Shown: piece by piece, positions 25,646 to 34,592 of the stretch | How the letters are laid out: every line of letters begins with the position of its first letter | Position numbering within the stretch: position 1 is the first letter of the stretch | Assembly: GCA_002438565.1 (NCBI GenBank) | Contig: DJPN01000016.1 | Location: forward strand, 1 to 56,558 | Direction of reading: 5' to 3' | Source: Alphaproteobacteria bacterium UBA6411 | GTDB taxonomy: Bacteria; Pseudomonadota; Alphaproteobacteria; CAAGCB01; CAG-977 | DNA: 56,558 bases | Notes under the pieces: model-generated | Seen by the model: the letters and a program-made list of their open reading frames with translations, nothing else | Told to the model about the DNA's origin: nothing | Databases searched by the model: none | Position numbers and translations under genes: made by a program

Positions 25646-26818
25646 TGCCCGTTTGAATTCGGGCAATCCGATGCAGAAGCAAATCAAAAACGCGGGAACG
25701 GCAATCATTGCGCCGCCGAACCCGATGTCGGCGATTGAAAGCCGGGTGCAAATCGTTCCGCCGAACATGGTGCCCAAAGCGATGCCCATATTGAAAATGC
25801 CCGAAAAAATCGACATGGCGACGGCGGACGCGCTTTCGTCCGTGCGTTTGATGATTTCCGCTTGACACGACACGTTGAACGCGGTCACCGCCGTTCCCCA
25901 AAACACAAACAGCGCAACGATGCTCGGCAGGCTGAACGAAGCGGGATACAGCATCAGCAGCGCGCCCGCAACGCCGAACACCGTCAAATTCAAAAACGGC
26001 AAGGGTGCTTTGTCGTAATACTTGGAAAACAGCTTGCTGCCAATCAGTCCCGACGCGCCGAACACGGACAGCGCGATTGTTACCCAGTTGTCTGGCAGCT
26101 TCGCCGTTTGCAGCAAAAACGGTTCGATAAAGCTGTAGGCGGTGTAGTAAGCGCCCGAAATCGCCAAAGCCAAAACGAAAATTCCCGACAGCGCGGCGTT
26201 TTCAAACAAAGCGGGCAGGCGTTTGACGGAAAATCCCTGTCCGCCCGCCAGTTTCGGCGATGTGAAGTAAAGATAAGCCATGGTGGCGAACCCGAAGACG
26301 CCGACGCCCAAAAAAGTCATGCGCCAGCCGACAAGCAATCCTATCATCCGTCCGAACGGCAATCCCAAAATCATGGCGATTGACGTTCCCGCGACAATCA
26401 TTCCCAGCGCTTTGGAACGGAATTTTTCGGCGACCAGACGAACCGCCATGGGCGATGCGATAGACCAGAAAACGGCGTGCGCGCACGCCACGCCGACGCG
26501 CGCCGCCATCAATCCCCAAAATCCCGTCGATACGGCGGACAGCAGCTGCGACGCGGAAAACACGCCGATAGTCGCCAGCATCAGCTTTTTCAGCTCCATG
26601 CGGCACACCAGCAGCATCAAGGGCAGGGACAAAATCATCACGACCCACGCGTATACGGAAATCAGCCGTCCTGCGGCGGCTTCGGTCATTTTGAAATCGG
26701 CGGCGATGCCCGTCAGCAGTCCGATGGGCATAAATTCCGACGTGTTGAAAATAAACGCCGCGGCGGTAACGCCCAACAGCGGCAGAAATTCATTTGCGGG
26801 CATTTTGTTTTCCCTCAT
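25643..26818 (-). CDS. MFS transporter, sugar-efflux/AraJ-like
   Basis: The 391-residue major facilitator has 12 predicted helices. Its N-terminus FLPLLGVTAAAFIFNTSEFMPIG and the later VRLVAEKFRSKALGMIVAG motif resemble the DHA1 sugar-efflux branch (SotB/AraJ-like), which exports sugars or drugs. Two starts are possible: ATG 26818 (weak SD) or ATG 26803, five codons later, which has GAGGGA upstream; I keep the longer form but the shorter is equally likely. The substrate is not determined. It is convergent with the HExxH gene. Confidence 0.85.
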   Translation of the reverse strand: MRENKMPANEFLPLLGVTAAAFIFNTSEFMPIGLLTGIAADFKMTEAAAGRLISVYAWVVMILSLPLMLLVCRMELKKLMLATIGVFSASQLLSAVSTGFWGLMAARVGVACAHAVFWSIASPMAVRLVAEKFRSKALGMIVAGTSIAMILGLPFGRMIGLLVGWRMTFLGVGVFGFATMAYLYFTSPKLAGGQGFSVKRLPALFENAALSGIFVLALAISGAYYTAYSFIEPFLLQTAKLPDNWVTIALSVFGASGLIGSKLFSKYYDKAPLPFLNLTVFGVAGALLMLYPASFSLPSIVALFVFWGTAVTAFNVSCQAEIIKRTDESASAVAMSIFSGIFNMGIALGTMFGGTICTRLSIADIGFGGAMIAVPAFLICFCIGLPEFKRA

Positions 26819-26934
26819 TTCCGCACCCTTTCGATGTTTAAGAAAACAGCGCGGGAAATATAGGACGGCTTTTCAAAAAATCAAGGGAAAATCCGTCTTT
26901 TTTCAGCCGAATTGGTGCATGGACAAATCAAAGG

Positions 26935-26964
26935 TTGAATGTTTGTTTTGCGTATGCGTATAAT
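26935..26964 (+). promoter_or_regulatory. Promoter of the secreted-protein pair
   Basis: TTGAAT at 26935-26940 and a perfect TATAAT at 26959-26964 are 18 bases apart. The ATG at 26989 lies 25 bases behind the -10 box with GGAGGGGGA directly before it, so the leader is very short. Confidence 0.55.
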
Positions 26965-26988
26965 CATTTATATTCAGACGGAGGGGGA

Positions 26989-28440
26989 ATGATGCTTTTT
27001 ATATCCAAATTTGTTTTGGCATTATTTTTGATTTTGTATTCTTTTTCCGCAAAAGCAAACGTTTCGGACGCTTCCGCGGTCACAAACGCAAAATCCGATA
27101 CTCTGCCCGAAGGCGCGGTAAAACTGCCCAGCGGGTTGATTGTCCCGCCGCCCCGCAAGCAAAACAGCCGTGATCCGCTTTACGTTCGCTGGGAAATGAT
27201 TCGCAACAAACTGTTTTTCTTTGACTATTACAGCGCGCGCGATCTGGATCAAAAAAAGAAAAAGGGCTGGCCGACGACCGATACCTTTATGAAAATACGC
27301 CAACGGATCAACGCGCTGAACGTCATAACGGTAAAAGCCATGGAAAGTAATGCGAATCAAGAGGAAAGCGTCGCCGCTTATGAAAATTATTTTGAATCAA
27401 TCTGTCTGGAATGTATTTTCGAGGAATTGACCAAAGACGCGGAATATCCCGCCGTCGGCACGCGCGTTTCGTCCGATTGCGAATACATTTTGAAAGACAA
27501 AACCTTTTTGAATGGCGGGGACAACATTTTCTACAAAGACGGCTCGACAACATATATCTTTTGGACGGATTATGAGGGGACCGCGAATTATCCGGCTGTG
27601 CGCGCCATGCGCGTCGTGGAAGATCCGGCGGTTTATCCGGTCGTTCCGCTGCAGGCCATGCCGTTCTTTTGGCGCGGGAAAGTCCGCTTTTTCGAGAATT
27701 ACAGCGGACTTTATTACATTGATTCGGATGACGAAAACACGGACTTTGCTGTTTTTAAATTTGACAAAAAGGCCGGAATATTCAAGGATGCCTGCCGGTT
27801 CACGTCAACCGTTGCGGGCTGGGTTCCCGAAAAGGGCAAGGACAATCCCGTGTGCCAAGCCGTCGCCGACAAGAAATATCAAACGCGCGAAACCGCCCCG
27901 ATGACCTCCGTCGTCCCCGCGGAAGAATATAAAAAATTCAAAACGATGACGTGCCAAAACGCGGAAGCGGAAAATAAAAAGAAAAACAGAACGTTTTCAT
28001 TTGACGACTGTTTGAACAAGGATGATTCGGTTGACTTTGAACTGGCGTCGGAAACGACGGGAACGGGAGTCGGATTGAAAATCGACTACAACAACGACGG
28101 AAAGGACGAAATTCTGACGGGTGCTTATTATGCTTCCGGTTCGGGAGCGGGGTGCGGCCACACTTTGTTCAGAATTTACGATTCCCCCGACGCGCCGACG
28201 CGGCTGATTACGAACGGCAAGCCGGGCGATGTTTATTTTCACGGCGGCAACACCGGCGACGGGTACGAGATTTCCTGCAACGGCGGCAAACAGGAAATCG
28301 TGACCGTCGAGGGCAAAAACTATCTGCTGACAACGGATAAAACAGGACCTCAACGGCTGGATATGATTGCGACGCAAGCGGACGGAACAAACAAAATCGA
28401 ACAAATTTGCTCGTTCATTCCGAAAATGGAATATCAATAA
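26989..28440 (+). CDS. Secreted protein with a DxNxDGxDE calcium-loop-like motif, copy 1
   Basis: From the ATG at 26989 the product is 483 residues with a clear signal peptide (FVLALFLILYSFSAKA, cleavage before NVSD). Near residue 364 the segment KIDYNNDGKDEILTGAYY resembles the FG-GAP/EF-hand-type calcium loop DxNxDGxxE. Several cysteine pairs suggest disulfides in the periplasm or outside. The C-terminal segment about 100 residues long (DxxADGTNKIEQICSF) is shared with the next gene, so the two are paralogues. I do not recognise a named family. The upstream ATG at 26935 would read through the promoter. Confidence 0.75.
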   Translation: MMLFISKFVLALFLILYSFSAKANVSDASAVTNAKSDTLPEGAVKLPSGLIVPPPRKQNSRDPLYVRWEMIRNKLFFFDYYSARDLDQKKKKGWPTTDTFMKIRQRINALNVITVKAMESNANQEESVAAYENYFESICLECIFEELTKDAEYPAVGTRVSSDCEYILKDKTFLNGGDNIFYKDGSTTYIFWTDYEGTANYPAVRAMRVVEDPAVYPVVPLQAMPFFWRGKVRFFENYSGLYYIDSDDENTDFAVFKFDKKAGIFKDACRFTSTVAGWVPEKGKDNPVCQAVADKKYQTRETAPMTSVVPAEEYKKFKTMTCQNAEAENKKKNRTFSFDDCLNKDDSVDFELASETTGTGVGLKIDYNNDGKDEILTGAYYASGSGAGCGHTLFRIYDSPDAPTRLITNGKPGDVYFHGGNTGDGYEISCNGGKQEIVTVEGKNYLLTTDKTGPQRLDMIATQADGTNKIEQICSFIPKMEYQ

Positions 28441-28465
28441 TTTTCGTTGTCAAGGAAAAACGATT

Positions 28466-29497
28466 ATGCGCCCGTCTGTTTTGATATTGTTGCTGTCCTT
28501 GCTTTTTTCCGCTCCGTCCGAAGCGAGCGAATGTCCGGATATGCGGGAAAGCAATTCGCCTGTTTGCGCGGAAATTTTGGAAAAGAAGCTTTTTGAAAAC
28601 ACCGTTTCATTTACGGAAAACGGGCAAAAACACACCTATGCCAAAGCCCCTTACACCTATGTTTTTACGGACGCGCGCGTCGATCCCGAACCGACAAATC
28701 CGGAAATCATGAAATTCGGCAAAGCGTCAAAACAGGGTGTTGCAATCGACGCTTTTCCGAACTGCTTTTATGTGACGCCCGAATTGTTTGAATACAACGG
28801 GGATTTGTATGCCGTTTATCCCGACAGGAATTTAAACCTTGTTTATCCGGGAACGAACGAAATTGCCGTTTTTAAATTCGACGGTGAAAAATTCAAAGGG
28901 ATTTGCCATTTCAAGAAAACCTTTGTCAAAAGTGTTCTGGAACGCGGGGAAACGCCGGACTTGTGCCAAAAAATCCTTGATAAAAAATACACGAAAAGCG
29001 TTTCCGAACCGCTGCGAAATTTGATGACGGACGACGAAATGCAAAAAATCGTTTTTTCGCAAATCCGTTCGGACGGCGTCCGGTTTCAAATCCTGCCCCA
29101 CGGTTATCGGGGAACGCGGGCAGATTACAACAACGACGGGAAAACGGAGCTGCTGATCAACACAACGTACGATATGGAATGTTACAACTTTGCTTGCGGC
29201 GGATACGCTTCCTTTACCGGCGGGGGCGAAAAACGGGCGTTCAGAGCTTATATTCCCGAAACGCATACGACGGTCGATGTTTCTAGCGGCGCTTTGCCCG
29301 ATCAACTGCCGTTCCGCGGCGGTTATGACATGTTTGACGGCGAATATCAGGAAATCGTCGCGGTTGACGGGAAAAACTATCTGCTGACTTCCAATCGGGA
29401 TTCTCCCCGCCGGCTGGACGAAATCACGACTTTGCCGGACGGAACGAACAAAATCGAACGGCTGTGCACTTTTAAAGCGCAATACGAATGGCGGTGA
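28466..29497 (+). CDS. Secreted protein with a DxNxDGxxE motif, copy 2
   Basis: From the ATG at 28466 (AAGGA upstream) the product is 343 residues with a signal peptide ending near PSEASE. It carries RADYNNDGKTELLINTTY, the same calcium-loop-like motif as copy 1, and an equivalent C-terminus (RRLDEITTLPDGTNKIERL). It lacks the roughly 140-residue N-terminal region of copy 1. The two genes are 25 bases apart and surely co-transcribed. Function is unknown; a periplasmic or surface location is inferred from the leader and cysteines. Confidence 0.75.
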   Translation: MRPSVLILLLSLLFSAPSEASECPDMRESNSPVCAEILEKKLFENTVSFTENGQKHTYAKAPYTYVFTDARVDPEPTNPEIMKFGKASKQGVAIDAFPNCFYVTPELFEYNGDLYAVYPDRNLNLVYPGTNEIAVFKFDGEKFKGICHFKKTFVKSVLERGETPDLCQKILDKKYTKSVSEPLRNLMTDDEMQKIVFSQIRSDGVRFQILPHGYRGTRADYNNDGKTELLINTTYDMECYNFACGGYASFTGGGEKRAFRAYIPETHTTVDVSSGALPDQLPFRGGYDMFDGEYQEIVAVDGKNYLLTSNRDSPRRLDEITTLPDGTNKIERLCTFKAQYEWR

Positions 29498-29573
29498 TTT
29501 TGCCGTCTTTACAATCACTTTGTTTCGATATAAAACTGAATCAATGATTTAACGTTTTAACAGAGTATCAAAA

Positions 29574-31157
29574 ATGACGACAGAAACAGAAACCGCAATG
29601 ACCGCCACGGCTTGGCCGTTCGAGGAAGCCCGCGCTTTGTATAACGACAAGCTGAAAGGCAAACTGCCCGAAAAAGGTTATGTTTTGTTTGAAACGGGCT
29701 ACGGTCCGTCGGGGTTGCCCCACATCGGCACGTTCGGCGAAGTCGCCAGAACGACGATGGTGATGAACGCGTTTAAAACGCTGTATCCCGATTTCCCCGT
29801 GCGTCTGTTCTGTATGTCCGACGACATGGACGGGTTGCGCAAAGTCCCCGACAACATCCCGAACAAGGAATTGGTCGGAAAATATCTGGGCAAGCCGCTG
29901 ACGCAGATTCCCGACCCGTTCGGCTGTCACGACAGCTTCGGTCATCACAACAACGAATGTTTGAAGCGTTTTCTGGATTCGTTCGGCTTTACCTATGAAT
30001 TCAAATCCGCGACCGAGATGTACAAATCCGGCGCGTATGACAAGGCTTTGCTGAAAGTCCTTGAAAACTATGAAAAAATCCAAGCCGTCATGCTGCCGAC
30101 TTTGGGCGAGGAACGCCGCGCGACCTATTCGCCGTTTTTACCGATAAGCCCCAAGACGGGCAACGTCCTGCAGGTCGCGATGACCAAAATCGACAAGGAA
30201 AACGGCACGGTTTCCTTTATTGACGAAGACGGCGCGGAAACGACCGTCCCCGTCACGGGCGGACATTGCAAGCTGCAATGGAAAGCCGACTGGGCGATGC
30301 GGTGGTTTGCTTTGGGCGTCGATTACGAAATGTCGGGCAAGGACTTGATGGAATCGGTCAAACTGTCGGGCAAAATCTGCCGCATTTTGGGCGGTCAGCC
30401 CCCGCAGAATTTGACGTATGAACTGTTTTTGGACGAGAAAGGCGAAAAGATTTCCAAATCCAAAGGCAACGGCTTGGCGATGGAAGACTGGCTGAAATAC
30501 GCGCCCGCCGAATCGCTGTCGCTGTTCATGTTCCAAAAGCCGAAAACCGCGAAACGCCTGTATTTTGATGTGATTCCCCGCGCGACGGACGAATATCTGA
30601 ACTTCATCAACGCCTATGCGAAACAAGAGGGCAAAGACAAGTTCAACAACCCCGTGTGGTCGATTCACAACGGCAATCCGCCGAAACCCGAAACGGGGCT
30701 GTCGTTCGGCATTTTGCTGAACTTGGTCAGCGTCGCGCATACCGACGACCCCGCGGCGTTGTGGAAATACATTTCGTCCTACGCGCCCGAAGCGACGCCC
30801 GAAACCTGTCCGAAACTGGCGGCTTTGGTGCCGTACGCGGCGGCGTACTACAACGATTTCGTCAAGCCGACTCAGCATTACCGCACGCCCGAGGGCAAGG
30901 AAATCGACGCTTTGCAGGACTTGAAAGCCGTGTTGGAAGTCCTGCCCGAACAGGCAAGCGCGGAAGCCGTGCAGACCGCTGTTTACGAAATCGGCAAGAA
31001 ATACTATGCCGACGATTTAAAGGGGTGGTTCAAGGTCATGTACGAAACGCTGCTGGGGCAATCGACGGGACCGCGCATGGGGTCGTTCATCGCCCTTTAC
31101 GGCATCAAGGAATCCGTCGCTTTGATTGGCGACGCGCTGAACGGCAAACTGAGATAA
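29574..31157 (+). CDS. lysS: Lysyl-tRNA synthetase, class I
   Basis: The 527-residue enzyme is the class I (archaeal-type) LysRS, not the class II form. It has the HIGT version of the HIGH motif at residues 50-53 within SGLPHIGTFGE and KISKSKGN at 292-299, corresponding to KMSKS. It charges tRNA-Lys. Class I LysRS is the normal form in alphaproteobacteria, spirochaetes and archaea, so it supports the taxonomic reading. A weak promoter-like TTTACA/TAAAAC pair lies just upstream. No strong SD precedes the ATG. Confidence 0.96.
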   Translation: MTTETETAMTATAWPFEEARALYNDKLKGKLPEKGYVLFETGYGPSGLPHIGTFGEVARTTMVMNAFKTLYPDFPVRLFCMSDDMDGLRKVPDNIPNKELVGKYLGKPLTQIPDPFGCHDSFGHHNNECLKRFLDSFGFTYEFKSATEMYKSGAYDKALLKVLENYEKIQAVMLPTLGEERRATYSPFLPISPKTGNVLQVAMTKIDKENGTVSFIDEDGAETTVPVTGGHCKLQWKADWAMRWFALGVDYEMSGKDLMESVKLSGKICRILGGQPPQNLTYELFLDEKGEKISKSKGNGLAMEDWLKYAPAESLSLFMFQKPKTAKRLYFDVIPRATDEYLNFINAYAKQEGKDKFNNPVWSIHNGNPPKPETGLSFGILLNLVSVAHTDDPAALWKYISSYAPEATPETCPKLAALVPYAAAYYNDFVKPTQHYRTPEGKEIDALQDLKAVLEVLPEQASAEAVQTAVYEIGKKYYADDLKGWFKVMYETLLGQSTGPRMGSFIALYGIKESVALIGDALNGKLR

Positions 31158-31167
31158 GGATAAAGCA

Positions 31168-31665
31168 ATGAAAGACAAAGTGTGTTCGTATCTGGATCAA
31201 GTCGGCGTTTGGCTGGAAAGCCCCGATTTGGTCGAAAACGCGTATAATCCCGTCAACGTGTTCACCAGAACATTCATGGCGATTGACAGCATCGGTTTCG
31301 CCGCCGCCGTTTTGGAAGGCATTGACGCCGGCAAAGCGCTGAAAGCCGTCATTGACGCGGGCGATTGTGAAAAACTGACCGCCGCTTCCTATGCCGCTTT
31401 GCAAACGGGTGAAGCGTGGAGCGTCGAACGCCTGCGCGATTTGCAAAACGGCGATTTCCTGCTGTGCAACGAATCGGAAATGGTGCTGGTGCGCGAAGTG
31501 CTGAGCCCCGACGCGATGGACGTTTACTACTCGTCCCCGGAAACGGGCGTGTGCAAAGACCGCATGCGCTTGTCCAAAACGGAAAACGGAACGCTGCTCG
31601 GCTTTGAAAAGCGCGAAGACGTCGCCGTTGAAAAACTGATGGTTTTGCGTTTGGTTTCGTGCTAA
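31168..31665 (+). CDS. Uncharacterised protein downstream of lysS
   Basis: I do not recognise this 165-residue protein. It has no signal peptide or membrane helix. It reads as a compact soluble protein with two halves: a helical N-terminal part (VENAYNPVNVFTRTFMAID) and a beta-like C-terminal part (NGDFLLCNESEMVLVREVLS). AAGGA precedes the ATG, 11 bases after lysS, so co-transcription is likely. Confidence 0.7.
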   Translation: MKDKVCSYLDQVGVWLESPDLVENAYNPVNVFTRTFMAIDSIGFAAAVLEGIDAGKALKAVIDAGDCEKLTAASYAALQTGEAWSVERLRDLQNGDFLLCNESEMVLVREVLSPDAMDVYYSSPETGVCKDRMRLSKTENGTLLGFEKREDVAVEKLMVLRLVSC

Positions 31666-31692
31666 AATCTTTCCCGAGCAAGGGGGATAAAG

Positions 31693-32412
31693 ATGAAGAA
31701 AAACTATCAAATCACGCTTTATCTGGATACGCCAAAGCCGCTTTTGCGCCCGTTCAAGGACTTTGCCAAGCATAACCAGCTGGCAAGCCTGTTTATGAAC
31801 GGCGTGCCCGACCCTGCGGAAGTCACGGGACACGCTTTTATCGGACTGTCCGATGGAAAAGGGCGGGAAATCCGCGTCGGATACACGGGCGAAGGCAAGA
31901 TGTCCAAAATGATTTCGGGCGTCGACGGCGTTGTCATCCCTCACGACAATCAAGATTACTATAACGAAGCGATTGTTTGGAGCATCAGCAAAAAACAGTA
32001 TAAAGCCGCCAGACGCGAAATCGAAAAACAGCAAAAAAATCCGGGGACGTACAAGCTGTTTGAACGCAACTGTTCAACCTTTGCGACCGATGTTTTGAAA
32101 GCGGCCAAGGTCGAGGATGTCCCCGAAGGCAAGCTTGGATTGACCCCGTACGGGCTGGTTTTGAAAAAGCGCGTGATGCTGGCAAAACGCCGCATGGAAG
32201 TGTTGAATTTCAAAGCCAAAAACGTTTTGCGCACGCTGTTCGGCAAAAAACGCGCGCCGACGTCGGAACTGCTGGAATCTTTGCGTTCCAAACCCGTTCC
32301 CGTGCCTATCCGCGTCGGAACGAACGATTACCGCGCCAAATCGACGTGCAAGCAGCTGCATCCTTTGGATGTTAAGGCGATTACGGCGAAACTGGCGTTT
32401 ACCAGAGAATAA
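31693..32412 (+). CDS. Possible permuted papain-fold (PPPDE/LRAT-like) cysteine hydrolase
   Basis: The 239-residue protein has a His in TGHAFIGLSD followed about 70 residues later by YKLFERNCSTFATDVLKAA. The H then NC-x-x-F order and the surrounding helix closely resemble the permuted papain-like proteases/deSUMOylating (PPPDE) and LRAT/NlpC-type folds. The C-terminal third is basic and helical (KKRVMLAKRRMEVLNFKAK). No signal peptide is seen. It is preceded by AAGGGGG and follows the 31168 gene by 27 bases. The catalytic identity is inference; a phage or toxin-like hydrolase is an alternative. Confidence 0.6.
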   Translation: MKKNYQITLYLDTPKPLLRPFKDFAKHNQLASLFMNGVPDPAEVTGHAFIGLSDGKGREIRVGYTGEGKMSKMISGVDGVVIPHDNQDYYNEAIVWSISKKQYKAARREIEKQQKNPGTYKLFERNCSTFATDVLKAAKVEDVPEGKLGLTPYGLVLKKRVMLAKRRMEVLNFKAKNVLRTLFGKKRAPTSELLESLRSKPVPVPIRVGTNDYRAKSTCKQLHPLDVKAITAKLAFTRE

Positions 32413-32511
32413 CGATTTCAAAGCGGACGGAACGGAACGAAGCGATGTTTTTGCTTTGTTTCCGACGGAATTTCGGGTACAATACGCCACAAACAAGCAG
32501 GAGTTTGCACT

Positions 32512-33840
32512 ATGCATTGGTATCAAATGAAATTGCTGGGACGCGCCCAGACACATTCGTCCGATTCCCAAGTCTGCCGTCCCGATACGGTCGCCGACGT
32601 TGCAAAATATATGGAACAGGTCGGGAAAAGCGGCATCATCGCCCGCGGATCGGGCAGTGCGTACGCCGATCAGGCTTTGAACAGCGGCGGAGCGGTCATG
32701 ATGTCGGACAGGCTGGACCGCATCCGTTCTTTTGACGAAAAAACGGGCGAACTGGTTTGCGAACCGGGGTTGACTTTGGAAACAATCACGCATTTGTTCG
32801 CGCCCCGCGGCTTTATGTTCCCGATTGCGACAGGGTCGGGCAGACGCACTTTGGGCGGCGCAATCGCTTCCAATCTGTTCGGCATGAACTGCCGGAAAAA
32901 AGCAGCTTTGTCTCAGGCGGTCAACTGGATGGACATTGTTTTGGCGGACGGATCGACCGTGCGCGCGGACAAACAGAACAACGCCGATTTGTTTGCGGCG
33001 GTTGTCGGCGGGCAGGGGTTAATCGGCTTTATTTCTTTGATTTCAATCACTTTGCCCAAACGTCCCGACCGTAATGTGCATGTTGTCCGCCGGCGCTATC
33101 CGAATTTGGACGCTTTGCTGGACGCCCTGCGCGATGCCCGCAAAAACGCCGATTTCTGCGTGGCGTGGGTGGATACGTCGGCGCGCGGCAATGCCGTCGG
33201 CCGCAGTGTTTTGAAAACGGCGACGTTTACCTCCGATCCCGTTTCGGGATCCGTTCTTTCCATGCCGAAAATCAAACGGGGACTGCCGCGTTTTATGCTG
33301 AATTTGGCGGCGATGCCGCTGATTAAGGATATTCGCTATCGTTTGTCGTCGGGCAATTCGGATAAAATTATTCCGTACGAAGAATTTATCTATCCGTCCG
33401 ATCATTTCGGCGTCGTGTCGCCCAAAAACGTTTATCAGTTGCGTTTCTGCTTTTCGGAAGCCGAGGGGCCTCAAGCGGTTCGCCAAATTCTGACGGAACT
33501 GTCCGAAATGCGGATTCACGCCTGCCGCGCGGTTGTTCAGCCGACGGCGGACGAAACGGTCGCGGATTTGGCGTTTCCGATGCGCGGCTATTGCCTGTCT
33601 TTGGATTTCATCCGCCGCAAAGGGCTGGAGGAATTCCTGCGCCACTTGATGATGATAGCGTGCGAACACAAAGGGCGCGTCGCTTTGTGCAACGACGCTT
33701 TGATGGAAATGCGCTTTTTGTTCAGAATGTACAAAGGGTTGGAGGCTTTTACCGCCGCCCGCAAAAAATACGATCCGCAGGAAAAATTCGATTCGGATTT
33801 CGCCCGCCGCGTTTTGAAGGAGGATGACAATGACGAATAA
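32512..33840 (+). CDS. FAD-linked oxidoreductase, DprE1-like
   Basis: The 442-residue protein has an N-terminal FAD_binding_4 (PCMH-type) domain with ATGSGRRTLGGAIASNLFG and an alditol-oxidase-like C-terminal part ending QEKFDSDFARR. The opening HWYQMKLLGRAQTHSSDSQV and full architecture resemble DprE1, the oxidase half of the epimerase that makes decaprenyl-phosphoryl arabinose from the ribose form. Its partner is the SDR gene overlapping its end. AGGAG precedes the ATG at 32512. In this organism the exact sugar substrate is not known; a lipid-linked or cell-surface sugar epimerisation is the likely role. Confidence 0.85.
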   Translation: MHWYQMKLLGRAQTHSSDSQVCRPDTVADVAKYMEQVGKSGIIARGSGSAYADQALNSGGAVMMSDRLDRIRSFDEKTGELVCEPGLTLETITHLFAPRGFMFPIATGSGRRTLGGAIASNLFGMNCRKKAALSQAVNWMDIVLADGSTVRADKQNNADLFAAVVGGQGLIGFISLISITLPKRPDRNVHVVRRRYPNLDALLDALRDARKNADFCVAWVDTSARGNAVGRSVLKTATFTSDPVSGSVLSMPKIKRGLPRFMLNLAAMPLIKDIRYRLSSGNSDKIIPYEEFIYPSDHFGVVSPKNVYQLRFCFSEAEGPQAVRQILTELSEMRIHACRAVVQPTADETVADLAFPMRGYCLSLDFIRRKGLEEFLRHLMMIACEHKGRVALCNDALMEMRFLFRMYKGLEAFTAARKKYDPQEKFDSDFARRVLKEDDNDE

Positions 33841-34579
33841 GCGCACATGGTTGGTTTTGGGGGCGACTTCGATGGTCGGACGCGCGTTCGCCCGCGAAGC
33901 CGCCGAGGCGGGAAACGACATCATCCTGCTGGGGAAAGAAGTCGACGATTTGAAGCTGGCAACGCTGGATTTGCAGGCGCGTTCTCCCGATGTTGCGGTG
34001 TCGTACATGGAAATGGATCCCGCGAACGTCGATTCGTTCGGCGACATTGTTGCAAAATGTGAAGAAACGACTCAAAACATCATCAGCGTGTTTTCCGCTT
34101 TGGAAACCGCCTATACGCAAAAAGAATGCGGCAAGGATTTGGGCAAAATCAAAAATATGTTCCAAATCAACTATTTTTCGCAGGTTTATTTTTTAACGGC
34201 GGCATCGGCTTTGCTGCAAAAGCAGGGGTGCGGCGAAATCGTTGTTTTGGGGTCGACGGCGGGTGAATTCGGCATGCCCGACAATTACGCGTACGGATCG
34301 ACGAAAGCGGCTTTGCACGTCTGGCTGCAAGGTTTTTACGAACAAATGGCCGAACACGGCATTTATGTGACAACGGTCAAAGTCGACGACTATGACACGG
34401 TCGGCGGCGACAGACGGTATTTGCTTTATCACCATTCCCCCGATCCCAAAGAATGTGCGAAAGTCTGCTTGAAATACGCGGGGACGAAGGTGAAAGTCCG
34501 CTATTTCCCGTGGTACGGGGCTTTGTCCGTGCTGCGCCGCCGTTTCTTTCCCGCTTTGGCGCGGCCGCTGAACAAGTAA
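33830..34579 (+). CDS. SDR-family reductase, DprE2-like
   Basis: From the ATG at 33830 (behind AAGGAGG with six-base spacing; the ATG at 33824 abuts the SD) the product is 249 residues. It has the NAD(P)-binding motif LGATSMVGRAFA and the catalytic YAYGSTKAAL (YxxxK), so it is an active-looking short-chain dehydrogenase. It overlaps the end of the DprE1-like gene by 11 bases. As in the mycobacterial pair, the FAD enzyme would oxidise the sugar C2 and this enzyme reduce the keto intermediate. Confidence 0.85.
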   Translation: MTNKRTWLVLGATSMVGRAFAREAAEAGNDIILLGKEVDDLKLATLDLQARSPDVAVSYMEMDPANVDSFGDIVAKCEETTQNIISVFSALETAYTQKECGKDLGKIKNMFQINYFSQVYFLTAASALLQKQGCGEIVVLGSTAGEFGMPDNYAYGSTKAALHVWLQGFYEQMAEHGIYVTTVKVDDYDTVGGDRRYLLYHHSPDPKECAKVCLKYAGTKVKVRYFPWYGALSVLRRRFFPALARPLNK

Positions 34580-34592
34580 CAAGGGGGAACCC

